From Procambarus clarkii (taxonomy: Eukaryota; Arthropoda; Malacostraca; Decapoda; Cambaridae): a stretch of DNA of 64,000 bases. The first letter of the stretch is position 1. Each line of letters opens with the position of its first letter. The notes beneath the pieces were generated by a model. That model saw nothing but the letters and a program-made list of their open reading frames with translations. It did no database searches and was not told where the DNA came from. Where the stretch lies: contig NC_091165.1 in the NCBI RefSeq assembly GCF_040958095.1, positions 31,208,186-31,272,185 of the forward strand. The letters are read 5' to 3'. Made by a program: the position numbers and the translations under genes. Positions 44,561-54,012 of this stretch are shown piece after piece.

Positions 44561-44635
44561 TTCGCATTGAGGAATGTGTGGCAGCCACTTCCCGGGTAAG
44601 TTCCTCTTTTCCTTATCTTTGTTAATGTAGCTCCA

Positions 44636-44702
44636 GGGAGCCGAAGAGGTTCCCCGCAGAAAAAAAGCGTTGAATGTAATGAAACGCCATTTTCTGGGTG
44701 AG
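44636..44702. repeat. Facing DIRS termini, candidate internal complementary region
   Basis: AGCTCCAGGGAGCC and TTCCCCGCAGAAAA (a reversed hairpin end) face CATTTTCTGGGTGAG across GCGTTGAATGTAATGAAACG. A closely similar 38-bp block in reverse occurs at 45,170-45,207. Confidence 0.6.
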
Positions 44703-45212
44703 ACCTGGAAGCTCCCTGGCAACCCTTCCTCCCTCCGGTCAGTGGTTTTTCGTGTCGTTTCATGCTTCCAAACTAGAGTGCTGGGTAGCCAGCGCGGGGA
44801 GGTCCGGGGCTCCCCCTCTCGACGAAGGGAGGGGAGGGCTGTGTGGACGAGCAGCGCAGCAGTGGCATGTGTGACGTTTGTTTGTTTCCTTGGGATTAGA
44901 GGGAGTTCTGCCTCTTTTTTGTTTTTCTTTGTACTTTTCTTATCATGTGGGGTTTGTTTTGTTATGCCTACCTTTCTGGGTGCTTAACCCCGGTCGAAGG
45001 CAGGTAAGGAAAACCTCCAACCACAAGGGGGGTATTTTCCAGAGCTATTGCTCCCTGAAACCTCTTTGAGGGGTACAGGTTCTGGCTCGTGGTAGGTTGA
45101 ATGCTATAGACTTTTGCCCCAGTCTAATATATCACACATTAGCCTGATAGCTTCACAGAACCTCCGTGGCTCACCCAGAAAATAACATTTCATTACATTA
45201 AATGCTTTTTTT

Positions 45213-45295
45213 TTTATATTGAAGAGATGTCTGATGCCAATTGTGTTTTAATTTGTATTTTATATTGAAGAGATGTCTGGTGCTAATTGTGTAGC
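45213..45295 (+). repeat. Partial tandem duplication of the exon start and splice acceptor
   Basis: TTATATTGAAGAGATGTCTG, then the codons for ANCV, occurs twice, at about 45,214 and about 45,260. The first copy runs into a stop after about 12 codons; the second leads into the ligase-like exon. Confidence 0.8.
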
Positions 45296-45440
45296 ATCCA
45301 TCATACCATGGTCACAAGTTTGCCGCATGCTTGACAAGGTCCAGTCTGCTGTGCGAGCCTCCAAGAGGGAGATGCTGCTAAGATTTATTACTCATTTCCG
45401 AGAGCTTCTTCAGAAGAAGCGGCAGCAGGAACCAAATACA
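45273..45440 (+). CDS. LIG4: First coding exon of a probable DNA ligase IV
   Basis: A 56-codon exon from ATG (MSGANCVASIIPWSQVCRML) to a phase-0 donor, ACA|GTAAGC at 45,440/45,441. A T-rich tract and ATATTGAAG form a candidate acceptor just upstream of the ATG. The peptide continues DKVQSAVRASKREMLLRF and HFRELLQKKRQQEPNT. The pattern P-[WF]-x3-C-x2-L followed by HFRE[FL]L fits the start of the DNA-binding domain of DNA ligase IV, the end-joining ligase partnered with XRCC4. No later exon is visible in the following 18.5 kb, so intron 1 would be very long, or this is an isolated copy. The assignment rests on a short match judged by eye. Confidence 0.5.
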
Positions 45441-46495
45441 GTAAGCTGTACTTTTCTATTTGGGGGATACTGTTTAATGAATAGGGGTAAATCAGTTCTG
45501 ATTTTCTGTATTTCAAATTTTTGCGATACCAGTAATGTATGCAACAATGAAAACTGATAAGTAACAATTGCAGGGAGTTGGTGGTGTGGTGAATTAAAAA
45601 ATAGTTTGAAATGAAGCAGTTTACTAGTTAAGTAACAAATGTTTGAAAACAAGGCATTGTAGAAGAGTGCCTCACAATTTACCGATAAGAATGTACATTT
45701 TGGATGTCAGTTTTAGGTAATAAGTTTTTCATTTGTGATTTTTAGGGATAAAATGGGCCGGGTAAGTTTTATGGGTGAAACACTATACTGTGCCACAGGA
45801 ACATCTGGAGGAGCTGATACAACAATGCTTGTTTTAATGTTTGAAATTTCACAATGCTGTACTTGCTGATTTATTTAAAATATGAAACATATTCAGTATG
45901 TTGGCTGCTAATTAGGAAAACTCCTATATTTGATGGTAGTATCAGTAAATTTTTGTAGTACAATATCAGTGCTGTTTCATTATAATCAGAATTTATTCTG
46001 TTATTTTAACATATTATGCCCCTAAATTTGGATTTTGAGAAAGGTTTGTACATTATATAAAAATCATTTATAGATCATATGCATTTGTACAAAGGTAATA
46101 TATACTTGTACAACAAACTGTCTTCATCATAAGGGTCAAATGATCATAACCAACCTTCCAAATCCCCCGTTTGTAAAAGAAAAACACTACACACGACTCA
46201 TAACTGATAAAATATGTAGTGTACGGTACTTTTCTCATACAGTACACCAGTCAGGTTCTCTGCTTGAACATGATTGAAGCTTCATCCCTGTAATGCAAAT
46301 ACCAATAATTGCTAACAGAACCTAACCTTATCTAGGCTTAACTATAAAATATTTTATATTATGTATATAATAATATTAATTCATATTTTAAAAAATACTA
46401 ACTTTGAATATGCAGTACCTTAAAATTCATGAAATGCCTTTGGGGTTGGCTGCAGTTTGGCATGCCTAAACTGGAAAATTAAAAGCATTTCTAAA
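45441..46495 (+). other. Presumed intron sequence, nothing recognised
   Basis: AT-rich unique-looking DNA between the ligase-like donor and the next transposon. I see no frames with recognisable motifs and no clear repeat. Confidence 0.5.
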
Positions 46496-46497
46496 TA

Positions 46498-48075
46498 CAG
46501 TGGCACCTCGACTTACGGTTGGCCCTACTTACAAATTTTTCGAGTTACAACAGAAATTTTGTCGGAAAATGCGTCTCGACTTACGAGCCTTGTTTCGACT
46601 AGCAACTTTGTTGATACACGTATGGGTCAACTGATCGCGTGGTCCCTGGTGGCACGGCCGACCCTGCCTCAGTTTACTAGAGCCGCCCGCTTAGTGACGA
46701 TCGTGCTTGAAAAGAATTTAATTATTTTTTTGCATTTTGGTTTTTTGAACATAAAAGTATTATATATCATGCCATGGGGTCCCAAGAAAGTCAGTGGTAA
46801 GGTTCAACCTGAGAAAATAGTTGAGTAGAGGCCATAGAGGATGTCCCTTCCTCATTAATTAATTCTCGTGCTACGTCGTTCGTTTTGGTATCATTGTGTT
46901 CGCAATTAAATTCCGTACAGATGTGTATGAATATAATGTACAAAAGCCTGGAGTGCCTCCCCGCAGAAAAGCCTAAAGTTACCCGTGAACGAGCACCAAT
47001 TTGTAAACTGCAACCTAATGTGTATACTCGTTCAGTTTGATAACATCAATTTTCCTGTTACGTCTTTCATTTTGGTATCAAATTGTTCACAATAAAAAGG
47101 CGCGCATTTTAAAACTAGTCCCATAATAATAGAGCAATAACTGGAATTTTAACAAATATTTTAATTCTGGAAGCTCATCATCACAAAATTATTTATATCT
47201 TTCCAGTGTTCTGATATAAATTTTTGTGTTACATCTTTCATTTTGGTATCAAATTGTTCGCGACGTAAAGGCGCACATTTTAAAACTAGTCCCAACATAA
47301 TAGCACAATAAATAGAATTTTAACAATTATAAAATTTTGACCAAAAACCTATTTATAATCATATAAGTGTTCGGACATCAAGTTTCATGTTACATCTTTC
47401 ATTTTGGTATCAAATTGTGTGCATTCGAAAGGCGCTTATTTTGATACTATCCCGAGGTCGATTGGATAGAAAAGTAATTTTATACAAATATTTTTGTAGT
47501 GGATGCAAGTCCGGTCCTCGGTTAGGACTCAGGAGAAGAATAATGGACGAGAGTCCGGTCCAAAGTTACCGATAGTGCTAAGAAAATGTGTGAAGTATGG
47601 GATGAACTGAAAAGTTTTGTTGAAAAGCCTCACCCAGATAAAGCTGTGGCAGGCCTTTGCATTGATCCTTTAAATGACAATGTGATGTCTCACTACATAC
47701 AGGTGTTAAAATGTAGGGAAAAACAAGTGTCTTTAGACAGATTCTTAGTAAGACAAACAAGCAGTGAGACACAACCAGGTCCTAATGGTATGCCTGTAAA
47801 ACGTAGGAGAGAGAGTACCCCAGAGATAAACATATTATACTGTAATATGTTTATGATAATACTGATAATATGATAATACGGTACTGTATTGTAGCTAGGA
47901 CAAAATGAGAGTTATTTGGTATAAAATGTATTTTTAAGTTAATATTTTTGGTGGTGTGTAATGGATAAGTTCAATTTACATTATTTCTTATGGGAAAATT
48001 CATTTTGACTTACGAATTTTTGGCTTACAACCCGTCTCTGGGAATGGATTGAATTCTAAAGTTGAGGTGCCACTA
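46498..48075 (+). mobile_element. Tigger/pogo element with an inner MITE
   Basis: TA (46,496-46,497 and 48,076-48,077) flanks ends CAGTGGCACCTCGACTTACG and GAGGTGCCACTA. Transposase start: MPWGPKKVSGKVQPEKI (about 46,770). Transposase C-terminal tail: MCEVWDELKSFVEKPHPD, CREKQVSLDRFLVRQTSSE (47,586-47,873). The centre of the transposase is missing and a MITE-like sequence occupies about 46,840-47,577. Closely related in sequence to 25,608-26,546. Confidence 0.8.
46840..47577 (-). mobile_element. Truncated copy of the CACTATCGGT MITE
   Basis: Reverse complement of most of 60,190-60,910: TCTCGTGCTACGTCGTTCGT, CCTGGAGTGCCTCCCCGCAG, several TACGTCTTTCATTTTGGTAT units, and an end at GTTACCGATAGTG (47,565-47,577). 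The end that would lie near 46,840 is lost, so the TTAA on that side cannot be verified; the other is CTAA. Confidence 0.7.
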
Positions 48076-48277
48076 TACAGTACTTTCTTTCAGCTAATAA
48101 TCAGTTAGTGGTCATTAGAATTAAGGTGCGTAGTTAATTTGAAGAATACTGCAGCTTCAAGGAAATTTTTAATCCAACATTCACAAAAACTGGGTAGATG
48201 TGTAAAATAGCTATGGATTTCTTTAGAGTGTTACTAATCAGTAATTAATGCTGAGGAATCCATTTAAGAGGTCGTTT

Positions 48278-48510
48278 CTGGGGGTAGCCCCATTGGCTCC
48301 CTGAAGCTATTCGAACTCATATGTGTTATTTTAGGGTCATCAGTCACAACGAGTTCTTAGGACTACCAGGGACCACTTAGGCCTAAAAGAAAGAGGGAAC
48401 CAGCCCAACGGGTCGGCCTCTCACCACTTCAGTTCTTGTCTTATGTGTTTGTCGGTCAGCGGTCATCTATGGCCTCGCCTTCCTGTAATGGATTTTGCCC
48501 TGTGTGGCTG
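48278..48510 (+). mobile_element. Solo 5' end of a DIRS element
   Basis: It starts TTTCTGGGGGTAGCCCCATT with the hairpin partner GGCTCCCT, then GAGTTCTTAGGACTACCAGG. No coding part follows; LINE B2 begins at about 48,511. From 48,078 to 48,277 I see nothing recognisable. Confidence 0.65.
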
Positions 48511-48536
48511 TACCATCTGTAATTACCTAGGTGTAG

Positions 48537-51401
48537 TTATAGGATAAGAGCTACACTCGTGGTGTCCCGTCTTCCCCAACACTCTTTGTCATATAACGCT
48601 TCGAAATTACTGACGGTTTTGTCCTCCACCACCTTCTCACCTAACTTGTTCCAACTGTCTACCACTCTGTTTACAAAAGTGAATTTTCTCATATTTCTCT
48701 GGCAGCTTTGTTCTGTTAGTTTAAATATATGACCTCTTGCTCTTGAAGTTCCGGGTTTCAGGAATTCTTCCCTATCAATTTTATCGATTCCTGTTACTAT
48801 TTTGTACGTAGTGATCATATCGCCTCTTTTTTTCTATCTTCTAGTTTTTGCATATTTAATGCCTCTAACCTCTCCATGTAGCTTTTGTCCTTCAGTTCTA
48901 GGAGCCACTTAGTTGGCACGTTTTTCCACCTTTTCCAGTTTGTTGATGCGCTTCTTAAGATATGGGCACCATACAACAGCTCCATATTTCAGCTTTGGTC
49001 TAACAAAAGCCGTGAACAATTTCTTTAGTATTTCTTCATCCATGTATTTAAAAGCAATTCTGAAGTTAGAAAGTGTAGCAAAGGCACATTGTCCTCGCAC
49101 AATGTTCTTACTGTGGTCCTCAGGTGACAGTTTTCTATCTAGAACCACCCCCCTATCTAGAAAGATAGGGGGCCTCGTAGCCTGGTGGATAGCGCGCAGG
49201 ACTCGTAATTCTGTGGCACGGGTTCGATTCCGGCACGAGGCAGAAACAAATGGGCAAAGTTTCTTTCACCCTGAATGCCCCTGTTACCTAGCAGTAAATA
49301 GGTACCTGGGAGTTAGTCAGCTGTCACGGGCTGCTTCCTAGGGGTGGAGGCCTGGTCGAGGACCGGGCCGCGGGGACACTAAAAGCCCCGAAATCATCTC
49401 AAGATAACCTCAAGATAACCCCTAGATCCCTTTCTTTGTCATAGTTCTTTAATGATTTCACACATAATTTATAGGTTGTGTAGGGGTCTATGTTCTCCAA
49501 TTCCACAACATGGCATTTATTCACATTAAATTCCATTTGCCAAGTGGTGCTCAATATACTTATTTTGTCCAGGTCTTCTTGAAGGGCATGTCAATCATCT
49601 AGGTTTCTTATCTTCCCTATTATCTTAGAATCATCAGCAAACATGTTCATATAATACTGTATTCCATCTGGTAGATCATTTATGTAGACAATGAACATTA
49701 CCGGTGCAAGAACTTAATCCTGTGGTACTCCACTTGTGACATTCCTCCAGTCCGATACATTGCCTCTGATGACATCCCTCATTTTTCTATCAGTTAGGAA
49801 ATTTCTGATCCATGTTAGAAGCTTACCTGTCACCCCTCCAAAATGTTCCAGTTTCCAGAACAACCTCTTATGTGGAACTCTGTTAAAAGCCTTTTTTAGG
49901 TCCAGATAGATGCAGTCAACCCAACCATCTCTTTCCTGTAAAATCTCTGGCTCGATCATAGAAACTAAGTAAATTCGTTACACAGGATCTTCCAGATCGA
50001 AAACCATACTGTCTGTCTGATATTATATCTTTTCTCCAGGTGTTCTACCCATTTAATTTTAATTATTTTTTCCAATATTTTGACTTACACTTACTAATGA
50101 TACAGGTCTATAATTGAGGGGGGTCTTCCCTGCTGCCACTTTTGTAGATTGGAACTATGTTAGCCTTTTTCCACTCATCAGCTACGACTCCTGTACACAG
50201 GGATGCCTAAAAAATCAGTTGAAGTGGAATGCTGAGCTCAGGTGCACATTCTCTCAGAACCCATGGTGAAACTCCATCTGGACCAACTGCTTTGTTCTTA
50301 CTTAGCTCCTTGAGCATTTTTTCCACTTCGTCTCTAGACACCTTTATCTGCTCTATGTTGTTCTCTAGAATTCTTACTGTGTCTGGTTCCCTGAAGATTT
50401 CATTTTGTACAAGCACACTTTGGAACTTTTCGTTTAATGTTTCACACATTTCCTTTTCATTTTCCGTGAATCTATTTCCCATTTTCAACCTCTGAATATT
50501 ATCCTTTACCTGCAATTTGTTGTTTATGAATTTATAGAATAGACCTGGTTCTGTTTTACATTTGTCCGCAATCCCTTTATCAAAATTTCTTTCTGCCTCT
50601 CTCCTCACTGCTGTGTAGTTGTTTCTCGCATCTTTGTATTGCTGGTATGTTTGGGGGTTTGGCCTCTTCCTATATTGATTCCATTTTTTCTGTCTTTTGG
50701 TCTCTGGTCCTCTTGCAATTTCTGTCAAACCAATCCTGTTTCCTAGTTCTGAATCTCTGCTTTGGTATAAATTTTTTTGTGCATTTTATCTTATATTTCA
50801 CAAAACTTGACATATATCTCATTTACTTCATGTCCTAACAGCAAGTCTTTCCAGTCAATTTCCTTAAAGAAATGTCTGAGTACCCTCATAATGACCTCTC
50901 CTGAAATCAGGCTTTTCAACTGCTTCAACCTCATTTTCTTCCAGATTATAACGCATTGCATACTTTATTCCCCAAAAAGACATGGTCACTTTTTCCCAAG
51001 GGAGGCAGGTACTGAATGTCAAATATCTCTAACTCTTTCCTGGTAAATATCAAATCCAGCATGGAGGGAACATCCCCTTCCCTCATCCTCGTAGCTTGTT
51101 TAACTTGTTGAAACATGAATGTTTCCAGGATGAGTTTTACGAATTTACAAGTCCAAAAATCCTCTGTTCTAGCTTCATATGAACTAATATGGATTTAACC
51201 CAATCTATGGATTTCAAGTTGAAGTCGCCGACTACCAACAGTTGTGATCTATTTTTATCAGCTCTCGCTATAATCTCTCATTATTGTTATAAGACCCTTT
51301 CGTTTATTATCCAGCTCCTCCTTTGACCATGTGTTGCATGGGGGTGGACTATATGCATTTATGATCGTTAGTTTATCATCCTGATTGCAGATCTCTAGTG
51401 C
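48537..51401 (-). pseudogene. LINE B2 endonuclease C-terminus and reverse transcriptase
   Basis: Readable pieces in order: LTIINAYSPPPCNTWSKEEL, VKQATRMREGDVPSMLDLIF and SDHVFLG (endonuclease, about 51,380-50,980). Then WNQYRKRPNPQTYQQYKDAR (50,690), KNKAVGPDGVSPWVLRECAP (50,280), the RT box DLKKAFNRVPHKRLFWKLEH (about 49,900) and VTSGVPQD (49,715), where the frame is lost. The C-terminal frames are at 49,148-48,909 and 48,818-48,537. The SINE interrupts it at about 49,168-49,420. Not functional. Confidence 0.8.
49168..49420 (+). mobile_element. tRNA-derived SINE with a tRNA-Thr(CGT)-like head
   Basis: The head at 49,172-49,241 folds as a tRNA. Acceptor arms GCCTCGT and ACGAGGC are fully complementary, the anticodon stem is CAGGA/TTCTG with loop CTCGTAA (anticodon CGT), and box B is GGTTCGATTCC. 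The body contains CCTAGCAGTAAATAGGTACC and GGAGTTAGTCAGCTGTCACG; the tail is AAGATAACCTCAAGATAACC. Length is about 250 bp. It sits inside LINE B2. A functional tRNA gene is unlikely because the T stem is poor and a SINE body follows. Confidence 0.85.
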
Positions 51402-51406
51402 TATTT

Positions 51407-51744
51407 ATTACGTGTAATGTAAGTAGGGTGCTTACGTCCCTTCCGTACAACCAACCAAAACCCATAGAGTGCTTATTCTTTGATCAGGAGATCACCTTGT
51501 ATGCTTCCTGCTCTTGAAGACGAGCTCAGCGTCACACATTTAGGGGGTGCGGCTTCAGCACTGGCCTTGTTGTCACATGCACACACCCAATTTGAGCCGC
51601 TGTGACTCCCCACTCTCTCCTAACATGGTATGACTACCTCAATCCCCCTTTCTTTGGCTTACAATTCTGTACCACCCTGTCCACAGCTGTGGTTGGTTGT
51701 TTGGTTCGTTCGTTCGTTCGCTCGTTCGCTCGTTCGCTCGCTCG

Positions 51745-51811
<67 letters not shown>

Positions 51812-53528
51812 ATTTTTTTTTTATTTTTTTTTTTTTTCCCCCTCCCTACTTTCTGGGAAGCCTCACTCGGACAAGGGCAAACACCTGCTGGTTATAAACA
51901 TTTAATATACAGAGAACATATACAACAGACACACAAGGTACAAAAATGACTCCTACACTCTATGCTATTACAGTCAGGTTGCATCAAATCCCATCGGGAC
52001 TCTATCAGCTGCTTATATCAAGTGGTAGCCCAACTCCTGGCTCACCACTTAGGCTACCAGCCTTAGCTAGAGGGTTAAATCCTGTAATACAATATGGCAC
52101 TATCAGCCCTAAAATATATATAAATAAATATACACAAGGAATCCAACTGATGGCTGCAACAACATAAACATCAGTATAAATATTCCTTGATACAAACGTC
52201 CAGTCACTCACCTCCCACTGCGTCATGCACACTAATGATACTCAAACACACTATCAACCCTCTTTAAGTAATTAATTAGAACCTCCTCTCTGCATCCAGA
52301 GGTTTACTACCCTGAACACTTCAGGTTCTCACAGAATTGTCTACCAGGGTCCTCTACAGTTCTTCCAGCTGCTACACCATGAAGTCTTCCTTAACAGCAG
52401 TGGTGCTTCACCACGGGTACCACAGAAGCACGTGAAACTTCACTTCACTGCTCTTCCTTTAACAGTTTGAAGTCCAACTCCTCACTATGGGGGTATTCTT
52501 CCTCAGAGTACACTGTTCCTTCAACTGCCTTGGAGTTTTATCCACTAACTCCCTCTACTGGCTCGAAGTTCTCAGCAACCCTTCCCGCAGACAAACCTGC
52601 AACCCATTGACACGCCAATAAAAATGTTTCCCTAACAAACATATAACTAAAATAAACTCATGCATAATATATGTCTTCATCCAACATCCCTTTGATCACC
52701 ACATGATCAAGGAGGGTTTTCCCCACGACCGGACGAGGCCACCTCTGCCTCTCCTGAGCCGCCCCCCGCTGTGGCTGCCTGCCACCGCCGCTGCCACCTA
52801 CTTCAGTTGGCTAGAGGCACTCGGCGGCGAAGGACATACTGCTCCTTCCTCCAGCTGGCTCCCTCATCTCTATCCTCTTATTTAAGCTTTCTGCCTCAAT
52901 TAAACATGCCTAATACATCAACAAACATCCGCTATGGTCGCTGGGCACACGATTAACAACCGGCAATCAGTATCAACTGGTTAAAATGAGCTTACCACAG
53001 AATCTGGTCCGCTCGCTGCGCTCACTGACTGAGCGGTTGACACTCAGGGCACCCTCGGCTGCCCACAGAACTGCTTTAAACTGCTCCACACTCTTTCTGC
53101 AGTTCACGACATGAGCTGACACGTCCACAGACTTATTCCACAGTCGAAAAGTTCACTTCCTTCTTCTTGAAGGTATATCAAACAGGGGGGGGGGGGTTCT
53201 TCACCAGGGGCTCAATGGAGCGCGACCTTCCCTCATGATTTCTTCAGCTCAAGTGAGGTCAAAACTCTCTTAAAGTGAGTCCCCACGCCTCCAGCAAATT
53301 CTCCACATCTCATGTCAAGTCATTTATTTATATTCTTACTCATTGCCCATACTCTTAATCTACTCGTCTAATTCTATCGAGTGTTTACTATGTGCACTTC
53401 CAGGTTTATATCTCTTTGACCTCTTAGTTAGGTCTGGCCTGACAGAATAACTCTCGGGGTAAACTCGTTTCTCAGGCAGCCTGGGATCATACTGGTATTA
53501 TGTCAACGTCTCATGGATTGGCAATCAT
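51407..53528. mobile_element. Unrecognised 2,122-bp insertion in LINE B2
   Basis: TATTT at 51,402-51,406 is repeated at 53,529-53,533, and removal restores the LINE B2 endonuclease codons HLKVNEIALEI. Inside I see a TTCG/CT microsatellite (51,706-51,806), a G-run (53,186-53,195), and non-repetitive DNA with no long frame. The edges (ATTACGTGTAATGTAAG on the left, GGATTGGCAATCAT on the right) show no clear terminal inverted repeat and no TG...CA ends, so I cannot name a class. Confidence 0.65.
51703..51806. repeat. Microsatellite (TTCG/CTCG)n then (CT)n
   Basis: TTCGTTCG and CTCGCTCG units pass into about 30 CT units, then a T-rich stretch to 51,837. The serine/leucine/arginine-rich open frames over it are artefacts. 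Confidence 0.95.
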
Positions 53529-53706
53529 TATTTCATTTACCTTTAGGTGTTCTTTCACCAGAGCAGCAACACCACCGCCTTTACTAATTTTTCTGTCCCG
53601 TCTCCAGACTGAGTAGCCCCTTGGGAATATGACATCATTTAAAATATCATCTTCATGTTTTGTCTCTGTGAGTGCAACAATGTCTTGTGTCTGCAGCTGT
53701 TTTACA

Positions 53707-53967
53707 TCACTTAACTCCAGTATCTAAAGCTATTTTTAAAAGTTTATTTTTCTCTTCTATGGCTTTACAATTTGTTTCCAATTGATTCTTGTCCTTGCAT
53801 AAGTCTTTCACTAACCCCTCAATACCTGATACTTTGCTATTCAGGTGCTCATTACTTTCTTTCAATTTGCTAATTATTTCTACATGATAGTTCACTATAA
53901 TATCTAATTTTGCCAATTTGTTGTGTAGACTGCTTATATCAATACTTTCTTCATTAAAACCCCCCAA
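53707..53967 (-). CDS. Coiled-coil segment of LINE B2 (ORF1-like or leader of ORF2)
   Basis: An 86-codon frame rich in Leu, Lys, Glu and Asn with heptad-like spacing (ISSLHNKLAKLDIIVNYHVE, ISKLKESNEHLNSKVSGIEG, KAIEEKNKLLKIALD). It directly precedes the endonuclease (a stop, then DVKQLQTQDIVALTE). Trimeric coiled coils are common in LINE ORF1 proteins, but the rest of an ORF1 is not visible, so the role is open. Confidence 0.5.
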   Translation of the reverse strand: MGGFNEESIDISSLHNKLAKLDIIVNYHVEIISKLKESNEHLNSKVSGIEGLVKDLCKDKNQLETNCKAIEEKNKLLKIALDTGVK

Positions 53968-54012
53968 ATCTAGTTCAGTTTTGTTTTCCTTCTTGGCGAT
54001 GGTGGCGTGTGT

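Larger units (their letters stand above)
42461..45207 (+). mobile_element. DIRS C: internally deleted DIRS element with both termini
   Basis: It starts with the conserved hairpin (42,468-42,490) and leader. A gag remnant with GDSLFLPPSCCLLG-type sequence (about 43,320-43,440, shifted) jumps at about 43,450 to the pre-recombinase segment, so most of gag and all of RT-RNase H are missing. The recombinase remnant follows (43,570-44,560). Next, 44,636-44,702 holds two element ends facing each other, and 44,700-45,180 is the reverse complement of a DIRS 5' end such as 58,012-58,390. That is the layout expected for an internal complementary region plus an inverted terminal repeat, as in DIRS1. The right end at about 45,207 touches the poly-pyrimidine tract before the ligase-like exon. 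Confidence 0.75.
48511..54012 (-). mobile_element. LINE B2, with a SINE and a 2.1-kb insert
   Basis: A minus-strand LINE B, the most complete at its 5' side. Reading downward: a coiled-coil frame at 53,967-53,707, endonuclease N-terminus at 53,700-53,534 (DIVALTETKHEDD, GYSVWRRDRKISKGGGVA), an insert (51,407-53,528), endonuclease C-terminus (51,401 to about 50,880), RT, and the 3' end at 48,537 with a (TAATTACCTAGGTG) tail. It is broken by many shifts. Its 5' end meets the 3' tail of LINE B3 at 54,013. Confidence 0.8.

Noticed and set aside
49172..49241. Functional tRNA-Thr gene
   Set aside because: The tRNA-like head is followed by a SINE body and tail, the T stem is imperfect, and it sits inside a LINE.
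51602..51949. Ser/Leu/Arg-repeat frames over the CT microsatellite
   Set aside because: Translation of a simple repeat.
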